From FEN-1279 sp964400285 (lineage in GTDB: Bacteria; Bacteroidota; Ignavibacteria; Tepidaquicellales; Tepidaquicellaceae), in contig CAYNTK010000001.1 of the NCBI GenBank assembly GCA_964400285.1, forward strand, positions 62,001-126,000: a stretch of 64,000 bases of DNA, read 5' to 3'. The translations under genes and the position numbers were made by a program. The notes below the pieces were generated by a model. The model did no database searches and was not told where the DNA came from. It saw only the letters and a program-made list of their open reading frames with translations. Of this stretch, positions 8,357 through 16,932 are shown in pieces. The first letter of the stretch is position 1. Every line of letters begins with the position of its first letter.

Positions 8357-8418
8357 GTCTTAAAAAATTCGAAGATATATTTAGAAAAAAATATTATCTA
8401 ATTCGATTTTTTAGACTT
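8355..8418. repeat. Long imperfect inverted repeat, probable terminator
   Basis: AAGTCTTAAAAAATTCGAA at 8355-8373 pairs, with two single-base bulges, with TTCGATTTTTTAGACTT at 8402-8418. It starts at the stop codon of the helical protein gene, so it probably ends or stabilises that transcript before the regulator gene. Confidence 0.45.
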
Positions 8419-8464
8419 GATTGAATTATTATAAATAATAATCTTAAATAGGGGAATTTATATT

Positions 8465-9889
8465 ATGATTAGGGTCTTAATAGTAGATGACGAATCCTTA
8501 TCCAGAACAATTCTAAAAAAAATTGTATCAGAAGCAGGATACTCCGTATCAATTGCTTCCAGCGGTGAAGAAGCGTTAAAAAAAATAAACTTTTCCAAGT
8601 ATGATGTAATGCTTACAGATTTAAATATGCCTTTAATGAATGGTATTGAACTAACGGAAAAGGTATTACAGATTGAACCCGATATGATAGTTATACTTAT
8701 TACAGCTTATGGTTCGATAAGAACTGCAGTAGAAGCAATCAGACTAGGTGCTTATGATTTTCTTTCAAAACCTGTTAATAAAGATGAACTTTTACTTGTA
8801 ATCAATCGTGGTATAGAGAAAATCAAGCTTGTGAAAGAGAATTTATTACTTTCCCGAGAGTTGAAGAAAGTTAAAAATGTTTCTTACATTGTTTCTGAAA
8901 ACGAGAAAATGAAGAGCGTATTAAAAAATGCTACACAATTGGCATTAACAGATTCAGCAATTTTAATTTCAGGGGAGAGTGGAACCGAAAAACAAGACCT
9001 TGCTAAATATATTCATAATAAAAGTCCGAGAAATAAATTTCAATTCATTTCACTCGATTGTTCAACAATGTCCGATGAAGTTTTTGAATTAGAATTATTT
9101 GGGTTTGTTAAAGGGTATTCCAAAAAAACAAATACTCAAAACAAAGGATATCTTGATATTGCGGAAAATGGGACTATATATATTAATGAAATTTCGAAAT
9201 TGAATAAAGATATTCAATTGAAACTTCTTAGAATAATAAATGAACAACAATATTCGAGATTAGGTGAATTTAAATCCCGACAAACGAATGCAAGAATTAT
9301 TGCTTCGTCTTCTTTTGACCTTAGTAATTTAACGGATGATAATAAATTTAATTCAGAACTATATAAAAAATTAAGTTTATACGAAATTAAAATCCCGCCT
9401 TTAAGAGAAAGACCTGAAGATATATTATACTACTTCAATAAATTTATCGAAGAATTTTCTGAAAAGAAAAATATGCAAATAAAAGAGATTAGCCCAGATG
9501 TTACAAGAATGATTATAAATTATCTTTGGTATGGAAATATTACTGAATTGAAAGATGTTGTAGAAAGAGTGGTAATACTTTGTAATGATGGAATAATTAA
9601 AAAAGAATTATTTCCTGAAAACATTTTGGAAGTAGAGCAGTATAAGGATTTATATTCAAACAATAATTATAAAGCAAATAAAGCAAAAGCGGTACGAGAT
9701 TTTGAAGTGAATTTTATAAAAAAATATCTTAAACTATGTAAAGGAAATATAAGCGAGGTTGCAAGGGTTATAGGTTTTCATCAAATCAGTTTAAGGCAAA
9801 AAATTTCAAAACTTGGAATTGATACAAAAGAATTTACGGATAAAAAAATAAAAAATGAAAAAACTAATAAAAATAAAAAACAGAATTAA
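8465..9889 (+). CDS. NtrC-like response regulator with degenerate sigma-54 AAA+ motifs
   Basis: 474 residues in NtrC order: receiver (1-120), AAA+ domain (about 140-375), Fis-type helix-turn-helix (about 415-455). The receiver looks functional, with acidic pocket D8/D9, phosphoacceptor D52 (YDVMLTDLNMP), T80 and K102. The AAA+ domain is not canonical. Walker A reads GESGTEKQ (170-177) instead of GESGTGKE. The sigma-54 contact loop GAFTGA is replaced by GYSKKT (217-222). Walker B is IYINEI rather than LFLDEI. The arginine-finger motif is ELYKKL where family members have DLYYRL. Phosphorylation-controlled DNA binding is therefore plausible. ATP hydrolysis and sigma-54 activation are doubtful, and it may act as a repressor or with another sigma factor. 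No cognate kinase is adjacent. The gene overlaps queF by 35 bases. Confidence 0.88.
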   Translation: MIRVLIVDDESLSRTILKKIVSEAGYSVSIASSGEEALKKINFSKYDVMLTDLNMPLMNGIELTEKVLQIEPDMIVILITAYGSIRTAVEAIRLGAYDFLSKPVNKDELLLVINRGIEKIKLVKENLLLSRELKKVKNVSYIVSENEKMKSVLKNATQLALTDSAILISGESGTEKQDLAKYIHNKSPRNKFQFISLDCSTMSDEVFELELFGFVKGYSKKTNTQNKGYLDIAENGTIYINEISKLNKDIQLKLLRIINEQQYSRLGEFKSRQTNARIIASSSFDLSNLTDDNKFNSELYKKLSLYEIKIPPLRERPEDILYYFNKFIEEFSEKKNMQIKEISPDVTRMIINYLWYGNITELKDVVERVVILCNDGIIKKELFPENILEVEQYKDLYSNNNYKANKAKAVRDFEVNFIKKYLKLCKGNISEVARVIGFHQISLRQKISKLGIDTKEFTDKKIKNEKTNKNKKQN

Positions 9890-10226
9890 AATTTTAGAGA
9901 CATTTGAAAACTCATATCCAGATAGAGATTATTTAATAATTCATAAGACAAATGAATTTACCTCCGTATGTCCAAAAACAGGGCAACCAGATTTTGGAAC
10001 TATAGAAATTACTTATATTGCAAAAAAGAAATGTATTGAATTAAAATCACTAAAATTATATTTACAGTCTTTCAGGAATGATGGTATTTTTTATGAAAAT
10101 GTAATTAATAATATACTCGATGACTTAGTAAATGTTTTAAAACCAAAATGGATAGAAGTGAAAGGAATTTTTACCACACGCGGAGGATTAAACTCTACAA
10201 TAATATCTACATTTGGAAAGAAATAG
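9855..10226 (+). CDS. queF: preQ0 reductase QueF (7-cyano-7-deazaguanine reductase)
   Basis: QueF reduces preQ0 to preQ1 with NADPH in queuosine synthesis. The 123-residue product is of the short unimodular type. It has the substrate-binding stretch EFTSVCPKTGQPDFGTI with the catalytic Cys39 and Asp46, and the signature ELKSLKLYLQSFRN (62-75). The His-Glu pair of Bacillus QueF is Tyr80-Glu81 here (GIFYEN); I believe this variant also occurs in other phyla but could not check. The end GIFTTRGGLNSTI is typical. The start lies inside the end of the response-regulator gene, and fumC follows 31 bases later, so the three may be read together. QueC, which makes preQ0, is encoded 3 kb downstream. Confidence 0.9.
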   Translation: MKKLIKIKNRIKILETFENSYPDRDYLIIHKTNEFTSVCPKTGQPDFGTIEITYIAKKKCIELKSLKLYLQSFRNDGIFYENVINNILDDLVNVLKPKWIEVKGIFTTRGGLNSTIISTFGKK

Positions 10227-10257
10227 TTTTCTTTTATAAAATAAAAATAAAAATAAT

Positions 10258-11649
10258 ATGGAATACAGGATTGAACACGACACAATGGGTGAAGTGAAAG
10301 TCCCTGCAGATAAATATTGGGGGGCACAAACCCAAAGGTCGAAAGAAAATTTTTTAATTGGCGAACAATTAATGCCAAAAGAAATTATTTATGCATTTGC
10401 AATTTTGAAAAAAGCTGCTGCAATGGCAAATTTCGATTGCGGTGTATTGCCCGAAGATAAAATGAAATTAATATCTCGAGTTTGCGATGAAATTCTCGAA
10501 GGAAAACTTGATGACCAGTTTCCGCTTGTTGTATGGCAGACTGGTTCGGGAACGCAATCGAATATGAATGTAAATGAGGTGATAGCAAATCGGGCACATG
10601 TTTTAAGCGGAGGAAAACTCGATGACAAAAAGAAAATATTACATCCAAATGATGATGTAAACAAATCTCAATCTTCAAACGATACGTTTCCGACTGCAAT
10701 GCATATTGCGGGATATAAGATGATTGTAGAAAATACGATTCCGAAAGCAGAACGTCTGATGAAAGTGTTGAAAGATAAATCTGATAAGTTCAGGGAAATT
10801 GTAAAAATCGGAAGGACACATGTGATGGATGCAACTCCATTAACGCTCGGACAGGAATTTTCGGGTTATGTATCACAAATTGACCACGGTATAAGAGCGA
10901 TTAAAAACACTTTGAAACATCTATCCGAACTTGCACTTGGAGGGTCGGCAGTTGGAACTGGTTTAAATGTTCCAAAAAATTATGATGTAATAGTTGCAAA
11001 GCATATTGCTAACCTTACCGGGCATCCTTTTGTTACGGCTGAAAATAAATTCGAATCATTAGCAGCACACGATGCGATAGTTGAATCTTCGGGAGCATTG
11101 AAAACTCTTGCTGTTAGTTTAATGAAAATTGCAAATGATATACGCCTGCTTGCATCAGGTCCGAGAAGCGGAATAGGGGAATTGCTCCTGCCGGAAAATG
11201 AGCCGGGTTCATCTATTATGCCGGGAAAAGTAAATCCAACACAGACAGAAGCAATTACAATGGTTTGTGCACAGGTGATTGGGAACGATTCTGCAATTAC
11301 CGTTGGTGGTATTTACGGACATTTTGAGTTGAATGTTTTTAAACCAGTGATGATTTATAATTTATTAAATTCAGCTCGTCTGCTCGGAGATGCATGTGAA
11401 TCATTTAATGTAAATTGCGCAGTTGGAATAGAGGCAAATATTCCGGTGATAGAAAAGCATGTGGAAAATTCACTTATGCTGGTTACAGCATTAAACACTC
11501 ACATCGGTTATGAAAACGCTGCTAAAATAGCCAAGAAAGCTCACAAGGAGGGTAAGACTCTACGCGAAGCGGCTATCGAACTTGGACTTGTGACCAATGA
11601 GCAATTCGACCAGTGGGTCGTTCCGAAAAAGATGGTAGGGAATTTGTAG
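10258..11649 (+). CDS. fumC: Fumarate hydratase, class II
   Basis: 463 residues, the normal length for the homotetrameric class II enzyme that interconverts fumarate and malate in the TCA cycle. Diagnostic stretches are MGEVKVPADKYWGAQTQRS at the N-terminus, WQTGSGTQSNMNVNEVIANR, the block KIGRTHVMDATPLTLGQEFS and the superfamily signature GSSIMPGKVNPTQTEA with the catalytic serine. No iron-sulfur cysteines are expected in this class and none are seen. Aspartase is a close relative, but the GSGTQSNMN and DATPLTLGQE blocks fit FumC. A strong intrinsic terminator follows at 11671. Confidence 0.95.
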   Translation: MEYRIEHDTMGEVKVPADKYWGAQTQRSKENFLIGEQLMPKEIIYAFAILKKAAAMANFDCGVLPEDKMKLISRVCDEILEGKLDDQFPLVVWQTGSGTQSNMNVNEVIANRAHVLSGGKLDDKKKILHPNDDVNKSQSSNDTFPTAMHIAGYKMIVENTIPKAERLMKVLKDKSDKFREIVKIGRTHVMDATPLTLGQEFSGYVSQIDHGIRAIKNTLKHLSELALGGSAVGTGLNVPKNYDVIVAKHIANLTGHPFVTAENKFESLAAHDAIVESSGALKTLAVSLMKIANDIRLLASGPRSGIGELLLPENEPGSSIMPGKVNPTQTEAITMVCAQVIGNDSAITVGGIYGHFELNVFKPVMIYNLLNSARLLGDACESFNVNCAVGIEANIPVIEKHVENSLMLVTALNTHIGYENAAKIAKKAHKEGKTLREAAIELGLVTNEQFDQWVVPKKMVGNL

Positions 11650-11670
11650 GGTATTTTAAAAAGTAATTTT

Positions 11671-11704
11671 AAAAAGCGGTTTGATAAATCAATCCGCTTT
11701 TTTT
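11671..11704 (+). terminator. Intrinsic terminator after fumC
   Basis: AAAAAGCGG-TTTGATAAATCAAT-CCGCTTTTT: a GC stem with a partly paired TTGA/TCAA top, followed by a T run, starting 22 bases after the fumC stop. Confidence 0.85.
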
Positions 11705-11819
11705 ATAAATATTATTAAATCTTTTTCCATTTTTAATATAAAATAAAAATAGTATTTTACATAACCACTATTTTAGAAAAAGATTATTTCTACTATATTT
11801 TAAATTATATTATACATAT

Positions 11820-13130
11820 ATGCTTGAAAAATTTAAACAGAGGATTGTTACAGCAGAGGAAGCTGTTAAAGTAATAAAATCAAACGATACGGTATATCTT
11901 CACGCCAATAGTGCTTATCCTACAGTGCTTGTAAATGCAATGTGTGCCAGATATAAAGAGCTGGAGAATGTGAAAGTAATGCATTTAACCACATTTCACA
12001 AAGCTCCATACACTGAACCCGAAATGGCCGGGCATTTTGTTCACGTTGCACTTTTCTGTGCAGGAAATGTCAGAAAGGCAGTGAATGAAGGCAGAGCCGA
12101 TGTGTATAATGTTTTTCTTTCGGAAATTGGTTGGTTATTTGAGTTGGGAAGAATTCCTATTGATGTATGTATGTTGCATTTATCACCTCCAGATGAACAT
12201 GGATATTGTTCGTATGGAGTTAGTAATGAGGTATCAAAAATTGCAGCAGAAAATGCAAAGGTTGTAATTGCTCAGATAAATCCAAAAATGCCTCGTGTTC
12301 TCGGTGATAACTTTATACACATTAGTAAGATAAAGTATATTGTGGAGATTGAAGAAGAATTACTCGATGTTCCAATGGTAGATGCAAATGTAACTGAAGA
12401 AGAAAAAAAGATTTATCAGAAAATTGCCGAATACATTTCATCATTAATTCCAGATGGTGCTACACTACAAATGGGTATTGGGGCAATACCAGATGCAGTG
12501 CTATCCTTTTTAAAGGAGAAAAAAGACCTTGGAATTCATACTGAAATGTTTTCAGATGGTTTAGTGGAGCTGATAGAACTTGGAGTTGTAAACGGTGAGA
12601 AAAAAACTTTTTTACCAAATAAAGTAGTTGCTTCTTTCGTTATCGGAACTAAAAAAGTTCATGATTTTATTGATAATAATCCTGTAATTGAATTCAGGTC
12701 ATCGAAATTTGTGAATGACCCAGTAAATATTGCAAGAAATGATAATATGATTTCGATTAACTCTTCGATTCAGGTTGATTTAAGCGGGCAGGTATGTTCG
12801 GATTCAATGGGAACAAGGATTTTTTCGGGATTTGGTGGCCAGCTCGATTTCGTAAGAGGTGCAATGCGAAGTAAAGGTGGAAGGTCGATACTTGCGTTTG
12901 CTTCAACTACAAAAAACGATACGATTTCAAAAATTGTACCTACATTAACTCCTGGTGCTGGTGTAGTTACTACAAGGGGGGATGTGCAAACAATTATTAC
13001 AGAATACGGAATTGCTGATTTGTATGGAAAAACATTAAGAGAAAGAACTAAATTACTTATTAATGTTGCGCATCCAAAGTTTAGAGAAGAACTTGAAGCT
13101 AAGGCAAGAGAGTTTAAATGGCTGTGGTAA
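11820..13130 (+). CDS. Acetyl-CoA hydrolase/transferase family protein (4-hydroxybutyrate CoA-transferase-like)
   Basis: 436 residues matching the two-domain family I-type CoA-transferase fold of 4-hydroxybutyrate, butyrate and acetate CoA-transferases. Visible features are SPPDEHGYCSYGVSN (121-135), LQMGIGAIPDAVLSFL, the segment HTEMFSDGL with the probable catalytic Glu242, and FSGFGGQLDFVRGAMRSKGG near the C-terminus. The reaction moves CoA between an acyl-CoA and a carboxylate, often acetate. The acyl substrate cannot be read from sequence. It is a single gene with its own intergenic regions on both sides. An 18-bp tandem repeat lies directly downstream. Confidence 0.85.
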   Translation: MLEKFKQRIVTAEEAVKVIKSNDTVYLHANSAYPTVLVNAMCARYKELENVKVMHLTTFHKAPYTEPEMAGHFVHVALFCAGNVRKAVNEGRADVYNVFLSEIGWLFELGRIPIDVCMLHLSPPDEHGYCSYGVSNEVSKIAAENAKVVIAQINPKMPRVLGDNFIHISKIKYIVEIEEELLDVPMVDANVTEEEKKIYQKIAEYISSLIPDGATLQMGIGAIPDAVLSFLKEKKDLGIHTEMFSDGLVELIELGVVNGEKKTFLPNKVVASFVIGTKKVHDFIDNNPVIEFRSSKFVNDPVNIARNDNMISINSSIQVDLSGQVCSDSMGTRIFSGFGGQLDFVRGAMRSKGGRSILAFASTTKNDTISKIVPTLTPGAGVVTTRGDVQTIITEYGIADLYGKTLRERTKLLINVAHPKFREELEAKAREFKWLW

Positions 13131-13140
13131 TATAGTCTTT

Positions 13141-13194
13141 AGAGTTAGTAGAGTATATAGAGTAAGTAGAGTATATTGAGTTAGTAGAGAGAGA
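13141..13194 (+). repeat. Three tandem copies of an 18-bp unit
   Basis: Units AGAGTTAGTAGAGTATAT, AGAGTAAGTAGAGTATAT and TGAGTTAGTAGAGAGAGA follow each other without gaps. The first two differ at one base. The array begins 10 bases after the CoA-transferase stop and ends 31 bases before queC. It is purine-rich, non-coding, and could change copy number by slippage. Confidence 0.75.
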
Positions 13195-13225
13195 AATATG
13201 GATTGTTTTAGTTTTTTAAAATGAG

Positions 13226-13921
13226 ATGATTAGAAAAAATAAAACCGCAATAGTTCTTGTTAGCGGCGGAATGGACAGTGCACTAACCGCCGCTTTTGCT
13301 TATAAAAAATATAACCTCGCATTTCTTCATGTAAATTATGGACAGAAAACAGAGAAACGTGAATTGAAAGCGTTTAAAGATATTGCGGATTATTATAATG
13401 TTAAAGAAAGGTTGATTGTCGATATCGGTTATCTTAAAAAAATTGGAGGCTCATCTCTAACCGACGATAAAATCAAAATTCCTAAAGCAAATATTAAATC
13501 CAAAAAAATTCCTTCGAGTTATGTTCCATTTAGGAATGCAAATATCCTTGCAATAGCAACAAGTTGGGCTGAAGTAATTAAAGCAGAAAAAATTTATATC
13601 GGTGCTGTAGAGGAAGATTCAAGCGGATATCCTGATTGCAGAAAAAAGTTCTTTGATTCCTTTAATAAAATGATTAAATTAGGAACGAGACCAGAAACGA
13701 AAATTGAAATTATTACCCCGATTATTGGATTTAATAAAATGGAAATTGTGTTAAAGTCTTTAGAGCTAAAATCACCGTTACACTTAACATGGTCATGTTA
13801 TAAAAGTAATGATATTGCCTGTGGGATATGTGATAGTTGTGCTTTGAGATTGAGAGGTTTTCAATTAGCGGGTATGAAAGACCCGATTTCTTATAAAGTC
13901 ATTAAAAATTATTTAATATGA
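13226..13921 (+). CDS. queC: 7-cyano-7-deazaguanine synthase QueC
   Basis: QueC converts 7-carboxy-7-deazaguanine to preQ0 using ATP and ammonia. The 231-residue product has the PP-loop motif LVSGGMDSA (12-20), the substrate region SSYVPFRNANILAIATSWAE, GAVEEDSSGYPDCR, and a C-terminal zinc site with four cysteines (CYKSNDIACGICDSC). It is the enzyme directly before QueF, which is also in this window. QueD and QueE are not here. The stop overlaps the start of the next gene (ATGA), so the permease-like gene is translationally coupled to it. Confidence 0.95.
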   Translation: MIRKNKTAIVLVSGGMDSALTAAFAYKKYNLAFLHVNYGQKTEKRELKAFKDIADYYNVKERLIVDIGYLKKIGGSSLTDDKIKIPKANIKSKKIPSSYVPFRNANILAIATSWAEVIKAEKIYIGAVEEDSSGYPDCRKKFFDSFNKMIKLGTRPETKIEIITPIIGFNKMEIVLKSLELKSPLHLTWSCYKSNDIACGICDSCALRLRGFQLAGMKDPISYKVIKNYLI

Positions 13922-14985
13922 CAGAGGGAAAGCAAAATAAATTTCTAACAGTTGTAGCAGCATTATTTCTTGTTGGTTTTACTTTTTATATTTTAAAAGA
14001 ATTGCAATCAATTCTATTACCTTTTTTTATCGCATTGGTTATAACATTTCTTTTCGAGCCATATTATGAATGGTTGAAGTCAAAAAAAATACCAAGTGCA
14101 ATTTCTTTAATTATTGTAATTATTTCAATATTAGTTATTGCTAATATTACGAGTTTATTTGTTTTCACGAGCATAAATGCATTTACAAAAGAAATTCCAA
14201 AATACACTGAGAAATCTCAGAATATAATCAATTCTATTTCATTGGGCTTAAGCAATTGGAGTTTTTATAATCAATATATTAAGGATTCATTTGATATTAC
14301 AAAAATTATTAATGGGGAAGCAATTACAAATTTTGCGACTGGATTTTTTACAAGCATAATAAATCTTGCTGGTAATTTCGTTTTGATTCTGATATATGTA
14401 ATTTTTTTGCTTTCTGAATTTGGCAGTATAAGAAAGAGGGTTTTGAAAGCTTTTTCTTCCGAACGAGCGAAGCAAATTGCCGATACTTTAACTGATATTT
14501 TTAAAGATGTAAAAAAATATGTTGTTGGTAAGACACTTATAAATCTTTCATACGGATTTCTTGTTACTATTATACTTTGGATTTTCGGGGTTGATTTTTT
14601 TATTGTATGGGGTTTTCTTGCCTTTCTGATGGCGTATATTCCAACTATTGGCTCGTTAATTTCGACAGTTTTACCATTTACTACAGCATTAATACAGTTT
14701 GATGGAGATTTAACGAGACCTATTATAATTTTGATATTAATGGTAGTATCTGCAAATCTTGTTGGAAATATTATTGAACCAAAGATACTTGGTGATAAAT
14801 TAAATTTAAGTCCGATTTTATTATTGCTTTCGCTGATATTCTGGGGCTATCTTTGGGGATTAATTGGAATGATATTATCTGTTCCGATAATGAGTATGAT
14901 AAAAATTATATTAAGTAAGTTTGAATCAACAAGACCTATTTCTATATTAATGTCACTAAATGTTACTGGTTTAAAAAATAGATAA
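13918..14985 (+). CDS. AI-2E family transporter (PurR/PerM/YdiK-like permease)
   Basis: 355 residues with about eight hydrophobic segments: two pairs near the N-terminus, a soluble loop around 80-140 (EIPKYTEKSQNIINSIS), and a C-terminal cluster. That cluster includes GFLAFLMAYIPTIGSLISTV and NLVGNIIEPKILGDKLNLSP, followed by LWGLIGMILSVPIMSMIKI. The P-IG-L and EPKILG..L.LSP motifs are diagnostic of the AI-2E family of inner-membrane exporters. The substrate is unknown; the family name does not prove AI-2 transport. The start codon overlaps the queC stop by four bases. Confidence 0.9.
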   Translation: MTEGKQNKFLTVVAALFLVGFTFYILKELQSILLPFFIALVITFLFEPYYEWLKSKKIPSAISLIIVIISILVIANITSLFVFTSINAFTKEIPKYTEKSQNIINSISLGLSNWSFYNQYIKDSFDITKIINGEAITNFATGFFTSIINLAGNFVLILIYVIFLLSEFGSIRKRVLKAFSSERAKQIADTLTDIFKDVKKYVVGKTLINLSYGFLVTIILWIFGVDFFIVWGFLAFLMAYIPTIGSLISTVLPFTTALIQFDGDLTRPIIILILMVVSANLVGNIIEPKILGDKLNLSPILLLLSLIFWGYLWGLIGMILSVPIMSMIKIILSKFESTRPISILMSLNVTGLKNR

Positions 14986-15074
14986 AAGTTTTATTTAATA
15001 AAACTGTTTTATGTTTTTTTGTGGTTAAAATGCTTTTTTTAAAATATATTTAATCAAATAATAACGAAAGATAA

Positions 15075-16853
15075 ATGACAAAAAACAAAAAATTACTTCA
15101 ATGGGTAGAAGAGATGGCCAAGATGTGCCAACCAGATAAAATCCATTGGTGTGACGGTTCGGAGGAAGAGAACAATGCTTTAATAAAACAATGTGTGGAT
15201 AATGGTTCTTTTATACCAGTTCCTAAACGCCCAAACTCTTACTGGGTAAAATCAGATCCAAAAGATGTAGCACGTGTAGAAGACCGCACGTATATTTGTT
15301 CAGAGAAAGAGGAAGATGCAGGCCCTACGAATAACTGGATGGCTCCTAAGGAAATGAAAAAAATTATGACAGAGTTATATAAAGGTTGTATGAAGGGAAG
15401 AACTATGTATGTAATCCCTTACTCGATGGGTCCGCTTGGCTCAAATATTGCACATATTGGTGTTGAACTTACAGACTCTATTTATGTAGTTGTAAATATG
15501 CGTATAATGACGAGAATGGGGAAAGCAGTGCTTGACGTACTTGGAGAAGATGGGCATTTTGTCCCATGTTTACATTCAGTAGGAATGCCTTTAACCGAAG
15601 GTGTCAAAGATGTCCCATGGCCTTGTAATCCGACAAAATATATTACCCATTTTCCTGAAGAGAGAATGATTTGGTCTTTTGGTTCGGGTTATGGTGGGAA
15701 TGCACTACTTGGGAAAAAATGTTTTTCTCTAAGAATTGCATCTGTTATGGCACATGATGAGGGTTGGCTTGCAGAGCATATGCTAATTCTTGGGATTACA
15801 CCACCCAAAGGAGAAAAAAAATATATAGCAGCAGCGTTTCCGTCTGCATGTGGAAAGACAAATCTTGCAATGCTTATATCTCCAATGCCGGGATGGAAAA
15901 TTGAAACGGTTGGTGATGATATTGCATGGATGAAATTCGGGCAAGATGGACGGCTTTACGCAATAAATCCCGAGTATGGATTTTTTGGAGTTGCTCCTGG
16001 AACCTCGATGAAAACAAACGCAAATGCTATGCTTTCTTGTGAAAAGAATTCTATTTTTACAAATGTTGCTTATACAGATGATGGAGATATATGGTGGGAA
16101 GGGATGACAGATGAACCACCGGCACATTTAATCGATTGGAATGGAAACGATTGGACACCTGGCTGTGGCAGATTATCATCTCATCCAAATGCAAGATTTA
16201 CAGCACCTGCTGGTCAATGTCCAGTAATTGACCCAGCATGGGAAGACCCGAAAGGTGTGCCTATTTCTGCATTTCTTTTTGGTGGAAGAAGGGCTTCAGT
16301 TGTTCCACTTGTAAATGAAGCTTATGATTGGAATCACGGTGTATATATGGGTTCATCTGCGGCATCCGAAACAACAGCAGCGGCAGCTGGTGCGGTTGGC
16401 AAGTTAAGGCACGACCCGTTTGCTATGTTACCTTTTTGTGGTTATCATATGGGTGATTACTTTGGTCATTGGATTCAAATTGGTAGAATGGCATTTCCGA
16501 ATAATTTACCAAAAATATATTATGTAAACTGGTTCAGAAAAGATGAAAACGGAAAATTCATATGGCCCGGTTATGGACAAAATATGAGAGTTTTAAAATG
16601 GATTTATGAGAGAGTTACTGGAACAGGAAAAGCTATAGATACACCAATTGGGAGATTACCTGCAGAAGGTGAAATTGACATTTCAGGATTGAATATATCA
16701 CCAGAAAACTTTAAGAAACTCTTTTCTATTAACAAAGAGGAATGGATTAGTGAAATAAATGAGATGAGAGAATATTATAAAATCTTTGGAGACAAGCTTC
16801 CAAAAGAACTAAATGCAGAATTAGATAAAATTGAAGAGAGATTGAAAAAATAA
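15075..16853 (+). CDS. pckG: Phosphoenolpyruvate carboxykinase, GTP-dependent
   Basis: 592 residues, right for the GTP class rather than the shorter ATP class. The enzyme interconverts oxaloacetate and PEP, the entry step of gluconeogenesis. Key motifs are the P-loop FPSACGKTNLAML (256-263 for PSACGKTN) with the class-specific cysteine, the substrate block YVIPYSMGPLGS and the Mn and PEP site VGDDIAWMKF. The nucleotide region FGGRRASVVPLVNEAYDWNH follows, and then GSSAASETTAAA. With fumC nearby it can feed C4 acids to sugar synthesis. It is monocistronic, ending in a strong bidirectional terminator. Confidence 0.96.
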   Translation: MTKNKKLLQWVEEMAKMCQPDKIHWCDGSEEENNALIKQCVDNGSFIPVPKRPNSYWVKSDPKDVARVEDRTYICSEKEEDAGPTNNWMAPKEMKKIMTELYKGCMKGRTMYVIPYSMGPLGSNIAHIGVELTDSIYVVVNMRIMTRMGKAVLDVLGEDGHFVPCLHSVGMPLTEGVKDVPWPCNPTKYITHFPEERMIWSFGSGYGGNALLGKKCFSLRIASVMAHDEGWLAEHMLILGITPPKGEKKYIAAAFPSACGKTNLAMLISPMPGWKIETVGDDIAWMKFGQDGRLYAINPEYGFFGVAPGTSMKTNANAMLSCEKNSIFTNVAYTDDGDIWWEGMTDEPPAHLIDWNGNDWTPGCGRLSSHPNARFTAPAGQCPVIDPAWEDPKGVPISAFLFGGRRASVVPLVNEAYDWNHGVYMGSSAASETTAAAAGAVGKLRHDPFAMLPFCGYHMGDYFGHWIQIGRMAFPNNLPKIYYVNWFRKDENGKFIWPGYGQNMRVLKWIYERVTGTGKAIDTPIGRLPAEGEIDISGLNISPENFKKLFSINKEEWISEINEMREYYKIFGDKLPKELNAELDKIEERLKK

Positions 16854-16873
16854 AATTTAAAGTTTATTTTTGT

Positions 16874-16912
16874 AAAAAAAATCGCTTGAGAAAATTCCCA
16901 AGCGATTTTTTT
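16874..16912. terminator. Bidirectional intrinsic terminator
   Basis: AAAAAAATCGCTTG (16875-16888) pairs with CAAGCGATTTTTTT (16899-16912), with T runs on both strands. It serves pckG from the left and the convergent T9SS gene from the right. Confidence 0.9.
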
Positions 16913-16932
16913 ATTTTCTATTGTAAGAAATT

